From NCBI GenBank assembly GCA_018241785.1, contig JAFEDF010000175.1, positions 1 through 56,049 of the forward strand: 56,049 nucleotides of DNA, written 5' to 3'. Shown in pieces: positions 47,001 to 54,207 of this stretch; the first letter of the stretch is position 1, and every line of letters starts with the position of its first letter. This stretch comes from Pseudomonadota bacterium (lineage in GTDB: Bacteria; Pseudomonadota; Gammaproteobacteria; Burkholderiales; Casimicrobiaceae). The notes under the pieces are model-generated. The model made no database searches. It saw nothing but the letters and a program-made list of their open reading frames with translations, and had not been told where the DNA came from. A program made the translations under genes and the position numbers.

Positions 47001-47383
47001 ACGAGCACGCCGGATCCGACGGCGACATCTTCTCGCACTGCTTCAAGCTGATGAAGCTCGGCACGCTGGTCGGAACACGCACCTGGGGCGGAGTCATCGG
47101 CATCTACCCGCGCCATCCACTCGTCGACGGCAGCGAGACGACGCAGCCCGAATTCTCGTTCTGGTTCGCCGACGTCGGCTTCGGCGTCGAGAACTACGGT
47201 ACCGACCCCGAGGTCGTCGTCGACAACGCGCCGCAGGACGCTCGCGCCGGACGCGACCGCCAGCTCGAAGTCGCGCTCGACACCGTGCTCGCACGCGCCG
47301 GCGCGCCGGGCTCGCGGCGACCCGTCTTCGGTCCACGTCCGAACGTTGCTGCCGCACCGCTGCCGCCGCGCGGTGGCGGATAA
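44075..47383 (+). CDS. Tricorn protease homologue
   Basis: In this 1102-aa protein the N-terminal ~640 residues form beta-propeller repeats (GYLRQPTVAGNTLAFVCDDD; SPDGKWLAYTSW), followed by a helical C1 domain, a PDZ-like domain and a C2 peptidase domain. Catalytic residues seen by analogy with Thermoplasma tricorn: Ser747-His748 in GTSHAYE, Ser981-Asp982 in GSDGD and Glu1039 in VENYG. A Pro/Ala/Asp-rich linker lies near residues 505-550. GGGAG lies before ATG 44075, which matches the family N-terminus better than ATG 44045. It probably degrades oligopeptides made by other proteases. It has no signal peptide. Confidence 0.93.
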   Translation: MSCAGYLRQPTVAGNTLAFVCDDDVWCVGAGGGIARRLTAGLGEPSTPVLSRDGRWLAYVSRDEQHPEVYLMPAEGGPAKRMTWLGPDVMTRGFTPDGKILFVTTWGQPFFRNYRAFTLDVAGGMPEMLPLGQVNHLAFGPGHAMVIGRNTADPARWKRYRGGTAGHLWCDAEGSGTFTRLASLAGNLTCPMWLGERIYYLSDGEGIGNLYSCRPDGSDVRRHTDHDEYFARNAQTDGARIVYQCAAALWIYDPATGRASEVPVEVPAHRTQAARRFVAAADHLQSFNVHPAGHSLAVDTRGKLYTFGLWEGAVHQHGVADGVRYRHGQWLADGETLVAVSDESGEERLVVFREGRRQARDWDVGRVIAMAAAPHGRRIALANHRNEVLIADLEADALVAVDRSDAGRSEDLAWSPDGKWLAYTSWINPRHCAIKLHDVAHGGSTLVTQPDFRDYSPAFDPAGKYLYFLSVRTFDPVYDAVQFELSFPRAARPYLVALAADAAPPFDPPPRGLAQDDRSARTQDADASDGGAARSEGSAPRAGVPATPPDVRVDLDGIAQRIAAFPVREGRYGRIGGVAGQKVVWTLLPIAGALGRGGHKESPGTLEVFDFDTRKTETLHDRADDFVLSADHKTIVVRDDKRLRAIRADRATDPRERGTAAAGDEPSRRTGWIDLARVRVSVEPPREWAQMLREVWRLQRDQFWVPDMSGIDWDAVYRRYAPLLPRVATRSELSDLIWELQGELGTSHAYEMGGDHRRPPQVALGHLAADLRAVDGGRAWEITRIVDGDSWDAAADSPLNAIGVQVRIGERIVAVNGQAVGPDRPPQALLVNQAGARVELTLAAAPGPGGAAGAANAPVTRTVVVTALTDEVPARYREWVESNRRFVHERSGGRVGYLHLPDMMSAGFAEFHRYFAGECDRDALIVDLRYNRGGHVSQLLLEKVARRRVGYDLSRWGRPEPYPSESPAGPIVALTNEHAGSDGDIFSHCFKLMKLGTLVGTRTWGGVIGIYPRHPLVDGSETTQPEFSFWFADVGFGVENYGTDPEVVVDNAPQDARAGRDRQLEVALDTVLARAGAPGSRRPVFGPRPNVAAAPLPPRGGG

Positions 47384-47435
47384 TCGAAGACGTCCGCGGC
47401 GGTAGAGCGCTCGGCGCCGGCCGCGGGCGCTCGCC

Positions 47436-48896
47436 ATGGGGAAGCCTCGAACGAACCGATCGGTGCTGGCCGTGCTCGCGGGGGCCGCGCTCGTCGTGTC
47501 GTCCGCGCTCGTCGCGTCGACCGCACTCGCGGCCGACGCCGGGCATCCGGCCGGCTCCGGGGCGGCGCAGGCGAAGGCCGCGGGTGCCGGCGCCGAGGTG
47601 CTCAGGCTGTCGATCGATGGAGCGATCGGGCCGGCGACCGCCGAGTACGTGAAGCGCGGCCTCGCGCGTGCCGCGGCCGACCACGCGCAGCTCGTCATCC
47701 TCACGCTCGATACTCCCGGCGGGCTCGACCTCTCGATGCGCGAGATCGTCCAGGCGATCCTCGCCTCGCCGGTTCCGGTGGCGGGCTACGTCGCCCCTTC
47801 GGGCGCGCGCGCGGCGAGCGCCGGCACGTTCATCCTCTACGCGTGTCACGTCGCCGCGATGGCCCCGGGCACCAATCTCGGCGCAGCCTCGCCGGTGTCG
47901 ATCGGCATCGGCGGCGGGGCGCCCGCCCCCGCGCCGCCGGCAGCGCCGGCGCCGCCGCTGTCGCCTGCGCCGTCGGCATCGCCGGCACCTCCGGCGGGCA
48001 CCGACGTGCACGAGCGCAAGGCGATGCAGGACGCGGCCGCCTACATCCGCAGCCTCGCGCAGCTTCGCCACCGCAACGCCGACTGGGCCGAGCGCGCGGT
48101 GTTCGACGCGGCGAGCCTCTCCGCCGACGAGGCGCTGAAGATGAACGTCGTCGGCCTCGTCGCCGCGAGCGACGCCGAGCTCTTGCGCGCGCTCGACGGG
48201 AAAACACTCGCGCTGCGCGACGGCTCGCGCACGCTGCGCACGGCAGGCGCGCCGATCGTCGCCTTCGATCCCGACTGGCGCGAGCGCGTCCTCGCGACGA
48301 TCACCGATCCCAGCCTCGCGACGATCCTGATGCTGGTCGGCGTCTGGGGGCTGATCCTCGAATTCGCGCACCCGGGATGGGTGTTCCCGGGCGTCACCGG
48401 CGCGGTGTGCCTGCTCGTCGGTCTCTACGCGCTGCACATGCTGCCAGTCAACTACGCGGGGCTCGCGCTGATGGCGCTCGGCCTCGCCTTCATGGCGGCC
48501 GAGGTGTTCTTTCCGGCGTACGGGTCGCTCGGCGCCGGCGGCGTCGTAGCGTTCATCGTCGGCGCGATGATGCTGTTCAATCCGCGCGTCCCCGGCTTCG
48601 GCGTGCCGCTCTCGCTCATCGTCGTGCTGGCGGTCGCGAGTGCGGCGTTCATCATCACCGTCGTGCGCATGGCGGTGCGTGCGCGGCGCGCCCCGATCGT
48701 GAGCGGCGTCGGCTCGCTCGTCGGCGCGCAGGGCGAGATCGTCGACGCGGGCACCGCCGGCGCCGGCACCTGGGCGACGCTGCGCGGCGAGACGTGGCAG
48801 GTGGCGTCGGAGGCCCCGCTCGCGCCGGGCCGCAAGGTGAGAGTCGTCGCGATGGACGGCATGCGCCCGCGCGTTGCGCCGATCGAGGGAGACTGA
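47436..48896 (+). CDS. NfeD-family membrane-bound serine protease
   Basis: The 486-aa protein has an N-terminal signal-like helix, a ClpP-like domain ([26 protein letters not shown] with Ser about 128; catalytic Lys likely in [10 protein letters not shown]), several membrane helices (about 290-420) and a C-terminal OB-fold NfeD domain ([18 protein letters not shown]). A Pro/Ala-rich insertion (about residues 160-190) is unusual. It is paired with the slipin gene, one base away, as is typical; the pair controls membrane-protein quality and turnover. Confidence 0.9.
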   Translation: MGKPRTNRSVLAVLAGAALVVSSALVASTALAADAGHPAGSGAAQAKAAGAGAEVLRLSIDGAIGPATAEYVKRGLARAAADHAQLVILTLDTPGGLDLSMREIVQAILASPVPVAGYVAPSGARAASAGTFILYACHVAAMAPGTNLGAASPVSIGIGGGAPAPAPPAAPAPPLSPAPSASPAPPAGTDVHERKAMQDAAAYIRSLAQLRHRNADWAERAVFDAASLSADEALKMNVVGLVAASDAELLRALDGKTLALRDGSRTLRTAGAPIVAFDPDWRERVLATITDPSLATILMLVGVWGLILEFAHPGWVFPGVTGAVCLLVGLYALHMLPVNYAGLALMALGLAFMAAEVFFPAYGSLGAGGVVAFIVGAMMLFNPRVPGFGVPLSLIVVLAVASAAFIITVVRMAVRARRAPIVSGVGSLVGAQGEIVDAGTAGAGTWATLRGETWQVASEAPLAPGRKVRVVAMDGMRPRVAPIEGD

Positions 48897-48897
48897 C

Positions 48898-49680
48898 ATG
48901 GGATTCTTGAGTCCGCTGGTCGTGGTGGTGCTGGTCGTGGCGTTCCTCGCGTCGTCCTTGCGCGTGCTGCGCGAGTACCAGCGCGGCGTCGTGTTCCAGC
49001 TCGGACGCTTCTGGAAGGTCAAGGGGCCGGGACTCGTGATCCTGGTGCCGGTCTTGCAGCAGATGGTGCGCGTCGAGCTCCGCACCGTCGTGCTCGACGT
49101 GCCGAGCCAGGACGTGATTTCGCGCGACAACGTCTCGGTCAAGGTGAACGCCGTCGTCTACTTCCGCGTCGTCGATCCGCAGAAAGCGATCATCGAGGTC
49201 GAGAACTTCCTGATGGCCACCTCGCAGCTCGCGCAGACGACGCTGCGCTCGGTGCTCGGCAAGCACGACTTGGACGAGATGCTGTCGCAGCGCGAGAAGC
49301 TGAACGTCGACATCCAGCAGACGCTCGACGCGCAGACGCTGTCGTGGGGCATCAAGGTCTCGAACGTCGAGATCAAGCACGTCGACCTGAACGAGTCGAT
49401 GATCCGCGCGATCGCGCGTCAGGCCGAGGCCGAGCGCGAACGCCGCGCCAAGGTGATCCACGCCGAGGGCGAGCTGCAGGCGGCGCAGAAGCTCTACGAG
49501 GCGGCGCAGGTGCTCGCGCAGCAGCCGCAGGCGCTGCAGCTTCGCTACCTCGAGACGCTGACGGTGATCGCCGCCGACAAGAACTCGACGATCATCTTCC
49601 CCCTGCCGATCGACGTCCTCACGCCGCTGATGAAGCTCGTCGAGCGCAAGGCGGGCGAGCCGGCGCCTCCGGCCGGGTGA
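48898..49680 (+). CDS. Slipin/stomatin (SPFH) membrane protein
   Basis: The 260-aa protein has an N-terminal helix ([13 protein letters not shown]), an SPFH/Band-7 domain ([34 protein letters not shown]) and a C-terminal coiled coil ending in [10 protein letters not shown]. It oligomerises at the membrane and is the usual target or partner of NfeD. ATG 48898 is one base after the nfeD stop. Its stop overlaps the next gene by four bases. Confidence 0.93.
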   Translation: MGFLSPLVVVVLVVAFLASSLRVLREYQRGVVFQLGRFWKVKGPGLVILVPVLQQMVRVELRTVVLDVPSQDVISRDNVSVKVNAVVYFRVVDPQKAIIEVENFLMATSQLAQTTLRSVLGKHDLDEMLSQREKLNVDIQQTLDAQTLSWGIKVSNVEIKHVDLNESMIRAIARQAEAERERRAKVIHAEGELQAAQKLYEAAQVLAQQPQALQLRYLETLTVIAADKNSTIIFPLPIDVLTPLMKLVERKAGEPAPPAG

Positions 49681-50057
49681 GCGCGGGCGCCGCGAGCCGG
49701 GCGATGCCAGCCGTTCCCGCGGAGATCCGCCATCGCGTGCGCATCCTGCGCGGCGGCGACATTGCGATCGGTCCGGGCAAGCTCGATCTGCTCGAGGCGA
49801 TCGACGCGGCGGGGTCGATCACCGCGGCGGCGAAGAAGCTCGGCATGTCGTACCGCCGCGCGTGGCTTCTCGTCGACACGATGAACCGCTGCTTCGCGAG
49901 ACCGCTCGTCGTCGCGGGCTCAGGAGGCCGCCGCGGCGGCGGCGCCGGGCTCACGCCGACCGGGCGCGAGGTCGCCCGGCGCTACAGGGCGATGCAGGCG
50001 AAGGCGGCGGCTGCCGCTGCAGCCGATCTCGAGGCCATCACCCGGCTTCTCGCCTGA
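49677..50057 (+). CDS. Single-domain winged-helix protein (ModE N-terminal type)
   Basis: The 126-aa protein contains the ModE/LysR-like DNA-binding domain: [32 protein letters not shown], followed by [15 protein letters not shown]. It lacks the molybdate-binding TOBE domains, so its effector is unknown. GTG 49677 overlaps the slipin stop; ATG 49704 is an alternative. The coupling to a slipin gene suggests it may be co-regulated with NfeD/slipin rather than with molybdate uptake (inference). Confidence 0.8.
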   Translation: MSAGAASRAMPAVPAEIRHRVRILRGGDIAIGPGKLDLLEAIDAAGSITAAAKKLGMSYRRAWLLVDTMNRCFARPLVVAGSGGRRGGGAGLTPTGREVARRYRAMQAKAAAAAAADLEAITRLLA

Positions 50058-50085
50058 ATCCGCCGTGGCGGTGGTGCGAATGCGG

Positions 50086-50091
50086 TAGGAT
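50086..50091 (+). promoter_or_regulatory. Possible -10 box for gshB
   Basis: TAGGAT lies about 30 bases before the gshB ATG, in the 63-base gap after the ModE-like gene. No good -35 hexamer is visible. Confidence 0.3.
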
Positions 50092-50120
50092 GACCGGCCC
50101 GCCGTTTCGTCGATTGCGCG

Positions 50121-51092
50121 ATGGATTTCGCCTTCATTCTCGATCCGCTGCCGCAGATCAAGGCCTACAAGGACAGCACGGTTGCGATGATGCGTGCGCT
50201 CGCCGCACGCGGGCACCGCGTGCACGCGCTCCTGCAGCACGACCTCTACTGGCGCGACGGCGAGACGCGCGCGTCGGTGCGCCCGTTGACGCTCGCCGCC
50301 GACGACCACGACTGGTACGCGGCAGGCGAGCCCGGCGATCGCCCGCTCGCCGGCTTCGACGCCGTGCTGATGCGCAAGGACCCGCCTTTCGACATGGAGT
50401 ACGTCTACTCGACCTACCTCCTCGAAGCGGCCGAGGCCGCCGGCACGCTCGTGTACAACCGGCCGCAGGCGCTGCGCGACTACAACGAAAAGATGTCGAT
50501 CGCGCGCTTTCGCCAGTTCACCGCGCCGTCGCTCGTCGCGCGCGACGCACGGCTCATCAACGCCTTCATCGACGAGCACCGCGACGTCATCGTGAAACCC
50601 CTCGACGGCATGGGCGGCACGTCGGTGTTCCGCGTGCGGCACGACGATCCGAACCGCCACGTGATCGTCGAGACGGTGTCCGAGCTCGGCGCACGCTCGG
50701 TGATGGCGCAGCGCTTCATCCCCGAGATCGCCGACGGCGACAAGCGCATCCTGCTCGTCGCCGGCCAGGTGGTGCCGTACTCGCTCGCCCGCATCCCGCG
50801 GCCGGGCGAAACGCGGGGGAACCTCGCCGCGGGCGGGCGCGGTGTTGCGCGACCGCTGTCGCCGCGCGACCGCGAGATCGGCGAGGCGCTCGCCGGGCCG
50901 CTGTGGGCGGACGGTATGCTCGTCGCCGGCATCGACGTCATCGGCCCCTTCCTCACCGAGATCAACGTCACCAGCCCCACGTGCTTCGTCGAGATCACCG
51001 AGCAGTCGGGCTTCGACGTCGGCGCGCTCTTTGCGGACGCGCTGGTCGGCGCCTGCGGCGCGCGCGGGCGCGAAGCGGGCGCCCGTCGATGA
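50121..51092 (+). CDS. gshB: Glutathione synthetase
   Basis: The 323-aa protein matches prokaryotic GshB: MDFAFILDPLPQIKAYKDST at the N-terminus, MRKDPPFDMEYVYSTYLLE, KPLDGMGGTSVFRV (ATP-grasp) and ITSPTCFVE-like NVTSPTCFVEI near the end. It joins gamma-glutamylcysteine and glycine using ATP, in the cytoplasm. It is followed by EIIA(Man) with a four-base overlap, the common betaproteobacterial order. Confidence 0.95.
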   Translation: MDFAFILDPLPQIKAYKDSTVAMMRALAARGHRVHALLQHDLYWRDGETRASVRPLTLAADDHDWYAAGEPGDRPLAGFDAVLMRKDPPFDMEYVYSTYLLEAAEAAGTLVYNRPQALRDYNEKMSIARFRQFTAPSLVARDARLINAFIDEHRDVIVKPLDGMGGTSVFRVRHDDPNRHVIVETVSELGARSVMAQRFIPEIADGDKRILLVAGQVVPYSLARIPRPGETRGNLAAGGRGVARPLSPRDREIGEALAGPLWADGMLVAGIDVIGPFLTEINVTSPTCFVEITEQSGFDVGALFADALVGACGARGREAGARR

Positions 51093-51502
51093 TCGGCGTT
51101 CTCGTCATCGCGCACGGACCGCTCGGCGCGAGCCTCGCCGATGCGCTCGCGCACGTGCTCGGCGCCCCTCCGGCGCAGTTCGCCGTGATCGAGTTCGCCC
51201 CAGGCGACGATCCGGCCGACGCACTGCCGAAGGCTCGCGCCGCGCTCGCGGGCGTCGACAGCGGCGACGGCGTGCTCGTGCTGTGCGACCTCTACGGCGC
51301 GTCGCCCTGCAATCTCGCGATGAAGCTCGCCGCGCCGGGGCGCGTCGAGGTCGTCGCCGGAGTCAACCTTCCGATGCTCGTGCGCAGCTTCACCTACCGC
51401 AGCGAGAAAATGGACGTCCTCGTGCGCAAGGCGGTGTCGGGAGGCTGCGACGGCGTCATGCACATTCCGAATCCGGCGCATCATGCAGCGGCGCGAGGTT
51501 GA
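51089..51502 (+). CDS. PTS EIIA component, mannose type
   Basis: The 137-aa protein has the EIIA(Man) fold start MIGVLVIAHGPLG with active-site His9, and LVLCDLYGASPCNLAM later. No EIIB or EIIC genes are present, so it is probably a regulatory PTS output. It overlaps gshB by four bases and HPr by 20. Confidence 0.9.
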   Translation: MIGVLVIAHGPLGASLADALAHVLGAPPAQFAVIEFAPGDDPADALPKARAALAGVDSGDGVLVLCDLYGASPCNLAMKLAAPGRVEVVAGVNLPMLVRSFTYRSEKMDVLVRKAVSGGCDGVMHIPNPAHHAAARG

Positions 51503-51752
51503 GATCGTCAACAAGCTGGGACTGCACGCGCGCGCCTCGGCGCGGCTCACCCAGCTCGCGGCGCGCTTCGCGAGCGACGTCAGCATCGCGCGCAACGGCC
51601 GCAGCGTGAATGCCAAGAGCATCATGGGCGTGATGATGCTGGCGGCGGGCAAGGGCTCCAGGGTGACGCTCGAGATCGACGGCCCGGACGAGGCCGAGGC
51701 GATGGACGCGGTGTGCGCGCTGATCGCCGACTGCTTCGGCGAAGGCCAGTGA
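51483..51752 (+). CDS. ptsH: Phosphocarrier protein HPr
   Basis: The 89-aa protein has phospho-His15 in KLGLHARAS and regulatory Ser46 in AKSIMGVMML. Its reading frame begins 20 bases inside the EIIA gene, indicating coupling. It transfers phosphate from PtsI to EIIA. The Ser46 site would allow HPr kinase control if that gene exists elsewhere. Confidence 0.95.
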   Translation: MQRREVEIVNKLGLHARASARLTQLAARFASDVSIARNGRSVNAKSIMGVMMLAAGKGSRVTLEIDGPDEAEAMDAVCALIADCFGEGQ

Positions 51753-51771
51753 CGGAGGGACTGGCACGCGC

Positions 51772-53508
51772 ATGGTGAGCTTCGCACTGCACGGAATCGG
51801 CGTGTCGGGGGGCATCGCCATCGGCCGCGCGCAGCTCGTCTCGCACGCGACGCTCGAGGTCGCGCACTACACGCTCGCCGCACACCAGGTCGCGGCGGAG
51901 ATCGAGCGCTTCGCGGCGGCCGTCGCCGATGTCCACAGCGAGCTCGAGGGACTGCGCGCCTCGCTCACCGGAGGCGAGAACCCGGGCGAGTTCGCCGCCT
52001 TCCTCGACGTGCACTCGATGATCCTCGGCGATCCGACGCTCGCCGAGGTGCCCAAGCAGATCATCGCCGACAAGCGCTGCAATGCGGAGTGGGCGCTTAC
52101 ACTGCAAATTGGCGCGCTGACCAGCCAGTTCGAGCAGATCGACGACGCGTACCTGCGCGAGCGCAAGGCCGACGTCGTGCAGGTCGGCGAGCGCGTGCTG
52201 AAGCGGCTGATGGGCCGGCCGGGCGCGCTGCCCGCGCCGCGCGCCGAAGAGCAGACGATTCTCGTCGCCCACGATCTCTCGCCTGCCGACGTGATCCAGT
52301 TCAAGCAGCATCGCTACGCCGGTTTCATCACCGATCTCGGCGGCATCACGTCGCACACGGCGATCGTCGCGAGGAGCCTCAACGTTCCTGCGGTCGTCGC
52401 GACGCACCACGCGCGCCAGCTGATCCGCGAAGGCGAGATGCTGATCATCGACGGGGGTCATCACGTCGTCATCGTCAACCCCGATCGCGCCGTGCTCGCC
52501 GAGTACCGGCTGCGCCAGGAGGAGTTCGGACTCGCGCGGCAGAAGCTGAGGCGCCTCAAGAGCAAGCCCGCGCAGACGATCGACGGCATCCGCGTGCACC
52601 TCTACGCGAACATCGAGCTGCCCGAGGACATCGAGCCTGCGCTCGCCAACGGCGCCGAAGGTGTCGGGCTCTTTCGCTCCGAGTTCCTGTTCCTCAACCG
52701 TCCCGGACTTCCCGGGGAGGAGGAGCAGTTCGAGGCGTTTCGCAAGGTTGCCCACGGGATGCAGGGGCGTCCGGTGACCATTCGCACGCTCGACCTCGGC
52801 GCCGACAAGGAGCTCGCCGGCCTCGAGGGGCTGACGCGCGTTGCACCCAATCCGGCGCTCGGGCTGCGCGCCGTGCGCTTCTGTCTCGCCGAGCCGAAGC
52901 TCTTCCAGACGCAGCTTCGCGCGATCCTGCGCGCGTCGCACTACGGCAGCGTGCGCATCCTGATTCCGATGCTCGCATCGGCGGCCGAGATCGAGCAGAC
53001 GCTTGCGATGGTCGCGCGCGCGAAGCAGAGCCTTGGCGAGCAGGGCATTCCCTTCGACCCGAACGTCCAGGTCGGCGGCATGATCGAGATCCCCGCCGCG
53101 GTGATCGCGATCGGGGCGTTCCTGCGCAGGCTCGACTTCCTCTCGATCGGCACCAACGACCTCATCCAGTACACGCTCGCCGTCGACCGCTCCGACCAGT
53201 CGGTGTCGCACCTCTACGATCCGCTGCATCCGGCGGTGGTCAAGCTCGTCGCGGCGGCGATCGGCGCCGCGGCGCGGGCGCGGGTTCCGCTCGCAGTGTG
53301 CGGCGAGATGGCGGGTGACGTGCAGCTCACGCGGCTCCTGCTCGGACTCGGCCTGCGCGACTTCTCGATGCATCCGTCACACCTTCTTCAGGTCAAGCAG
53401 TCCGTGCTGAAGACCGACGTCGCCGCAATCGCCCCGCTCGTCGAGCGCATCCGTCGCGCCGACGATCCGGCGCGCATCGCCGAGCTCGTCGCCCAATTGA
53501 ATGCTTAG
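51772..53508 (+). CDS. ptsI: PTS enzyme I (phosphoenolpyruvate-protein phosphotransferase)
   Basis: The 578-aa protein has phospho-His195 in GGITSHTAIVARSLN and the PEP-site Cys510 in AVCGEMAGD, and SIGTNDLIQYTLAVDRSD. It is full length for enzyme I. It starts the PTS phosphorelay with PEP and sits 19 bases after ptsH. There is no PTS sugar permease in the window. Confidence 0.96.
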   Translation: MVSFALHGIGVSGGIAIGRAQLVSHATLEVAHYTLAAHQVAAEIERFAAAVADVHSELEGLRASLTGGENPGEFAAFLDVHSMILGDPTLAEVPKQIIADKRCNAEWALTLQIGALTSQFEQIDDAYLRERKADVVQVGERVLKRLMGRPGALPAPRAEEQTILVAHDLSPADVIQFKQHRYAGFITDLGGITSHTAIVARSLNVPAVVATHHARQLIREGEMLIIDGGHHVVIVNPDRAVLAEYRLRQEEFGLARQKLRRLKSKPAQTIDGIRVHLYANIELPEDIEPALANGAEGVGLFRSEFLFLNRPGLPGEEEQFEAFRKVAHGMQGRPVTIRTLDLGADKELAGLEGLTRVAPNPALGLRAVRFCLAEPKLFQTQLRAILRASHYGSVRILIPMLASAAEIEQTLAMVARAKQSLGEQGIPFDPNVQVGGMIEIPAAVIAIGAFLRRLDFLSIGTNDLIQYTLAVDRSDQSVSHLYDPLHPAVVKLVAAAIGAAARARVPLAVCGEMAGDVQLTRLLLGLGLRDFSMHPSHLLQVKQSVLKTDVAAIAPLVERIRRADDPARIAELVAQLNA

Positions 53509-53521
53509 CCTGGACGCCTCC

Positions 53522-54034
53522 ATGAAACGTCGGCTCCCGATCCTTGCCCTGGCCGTCGCCCTCGCCGCGGGTGCTGCGTACGGCCACGATGCGGCCAACG
53601 GCGCTGCCCAGGATGCTGCACACGGCGCTGGCCACCAAGGCGCTGCCCACGAGGGCTCTGCGCCAGCGATCGGCCACCCCGGCGATCCGGCGAAGGCCGC
53701 GCGGACGATCGACGTCACGATGACCGATGCGATGCGCTTCTCGCCGGCGGTGCTCGTCGTGAAGAGAGGCGAGACGGTGCGCATCGTCGCTCGCAACGAG
53801 GGCCGCCTCGAGCACGAGCTCGTGCTCGGAACCGACGAGGATCTTCGCGAGCACGCCGAGGCCATGCGCAAGTCGTCCGAAATGGCGCACGCGGAACCGA
53901 ACATGCTGCGCGTGAAGCCGGGCGGAAAGGCGGAACTGACGTGGACCTTCGACCAAGCGGGGCGAGTTCCCTTCGCCTGCCTCATCCCCGGGCACTTCGA
54001 AGCCGGCATGAAGGGCGAGGTCGACGTGCGCTGA
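53522..54034 (+). CDS. Cupredoxin-domain exported protein
   Basis: The 170-aa protein has a signal peptide (KRRLPILALAVALAAGAAYG), a His/Ala/Gly-rich N-terminal segment (HDAANGAAQDAAHGAGHQ) that may bind metal, and a plastocyanin-like fold. ENEGRLEHELVLG-type features, here ARNEGRLEHELVLG, and FACLIPGHFEAGMKG supply His, Cys, His and Met ligands for type-1 copper. It is probably a periplasmic copper carrier or sensor. ATG 53522 is preferred because it starts the signal peptide; 53501 overlaps ptsI. Confidence 0.85.
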   Translation: MKRRLPILALAVALAAGAAYGHDAANGAAQDAAHGAGHQGAAHEGSAPAIGHPGDPAKAARTIDVTMTDAMRFSPAVLVVKRGETVRIVARNEGRLEHELVLGTDEDLREHAEAMRKSSEMAHAEPNMLRVKPGGKAELTWTFDQAGRVPFACLIPGHFEAGMKGEVDVR

Positions 54035-54066
54035 GGCGCCGGGGCGAAGCGGCGATTGCCGTCGGT

Positions 54067-54072
54067 TACAAT
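54067..54072 (+). promoter_or_regulatory. -10 box of the metXW gene
   Basis: TACAAT at 54067-54072 predicts a start near 54079, exactly at the 5' end of the predicted riboswitch stem. The -35 region is not convincing. Confidence 0.5.
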
Positions 54073-54142
54073 GGCGCTGCGCCGATTTGAACCAGCTTGC
54101 GGGCGCGCGCCGGATCGCGGCGAACAAATACGGCTAAAGCGG
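54073..54142 (+). ncRNA. SAM-II riboswitch upstream of metX-metW
   Basis: The leader follows the SAM-II (metA/SAM-alpha) pattern. P1 is GCGCC (54079-54083; a longer GGCGC-T-GCGCC arm begins at 54073) pairing with 54102-54111. Its loop reads GATTTGAACCAGCTTGC, containing the conserved GATTTG and GCTTGC. A downstream strand with AAATA (54126-54130) and GCTAAAG (54133-54139) supplies the pseudoknot. When SAM is bound the fold should lower expression of methionine synthesis genes. SAM-II is best known from alphaproteobacteria. The spacer between P1 and AAATA is longer than in the compact examples I recall. Confidence 0.8.
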
Positions 54143-54167
54143 AGCGCCTCCTCCCCGGCGGCACGCC

Positions 54168-54190
54168 GACCAGGCCCGACGAAGCTGGTC
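54168..54190 (+). other. Leader hairpin before metX
   Basis: GACCAG (54168-54173) pairs with CTGGTC (54185-54190) over an 11-base loop. It ends three bases before the GAGGG ribosome site of ATG 54208, so it may mediate riboswitch control of translation. Confidence 0.4.
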
Positions 54191-54207
54191 CAGAGGGCCG
54201 TCACCGC

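Noticed and set aside
47094..49142. A 682-codon minus-strand frame across nfeD
   Set aside because: It is antisense to the NfeD and slipin genes with no recognisable domain.
54097..54207. Upstream extension of the metX frame to 54097
   Set aside because: It would put the start inside the riboswitch stem-loop; GAGGG and ATG 54208 fit the family N-terminus.
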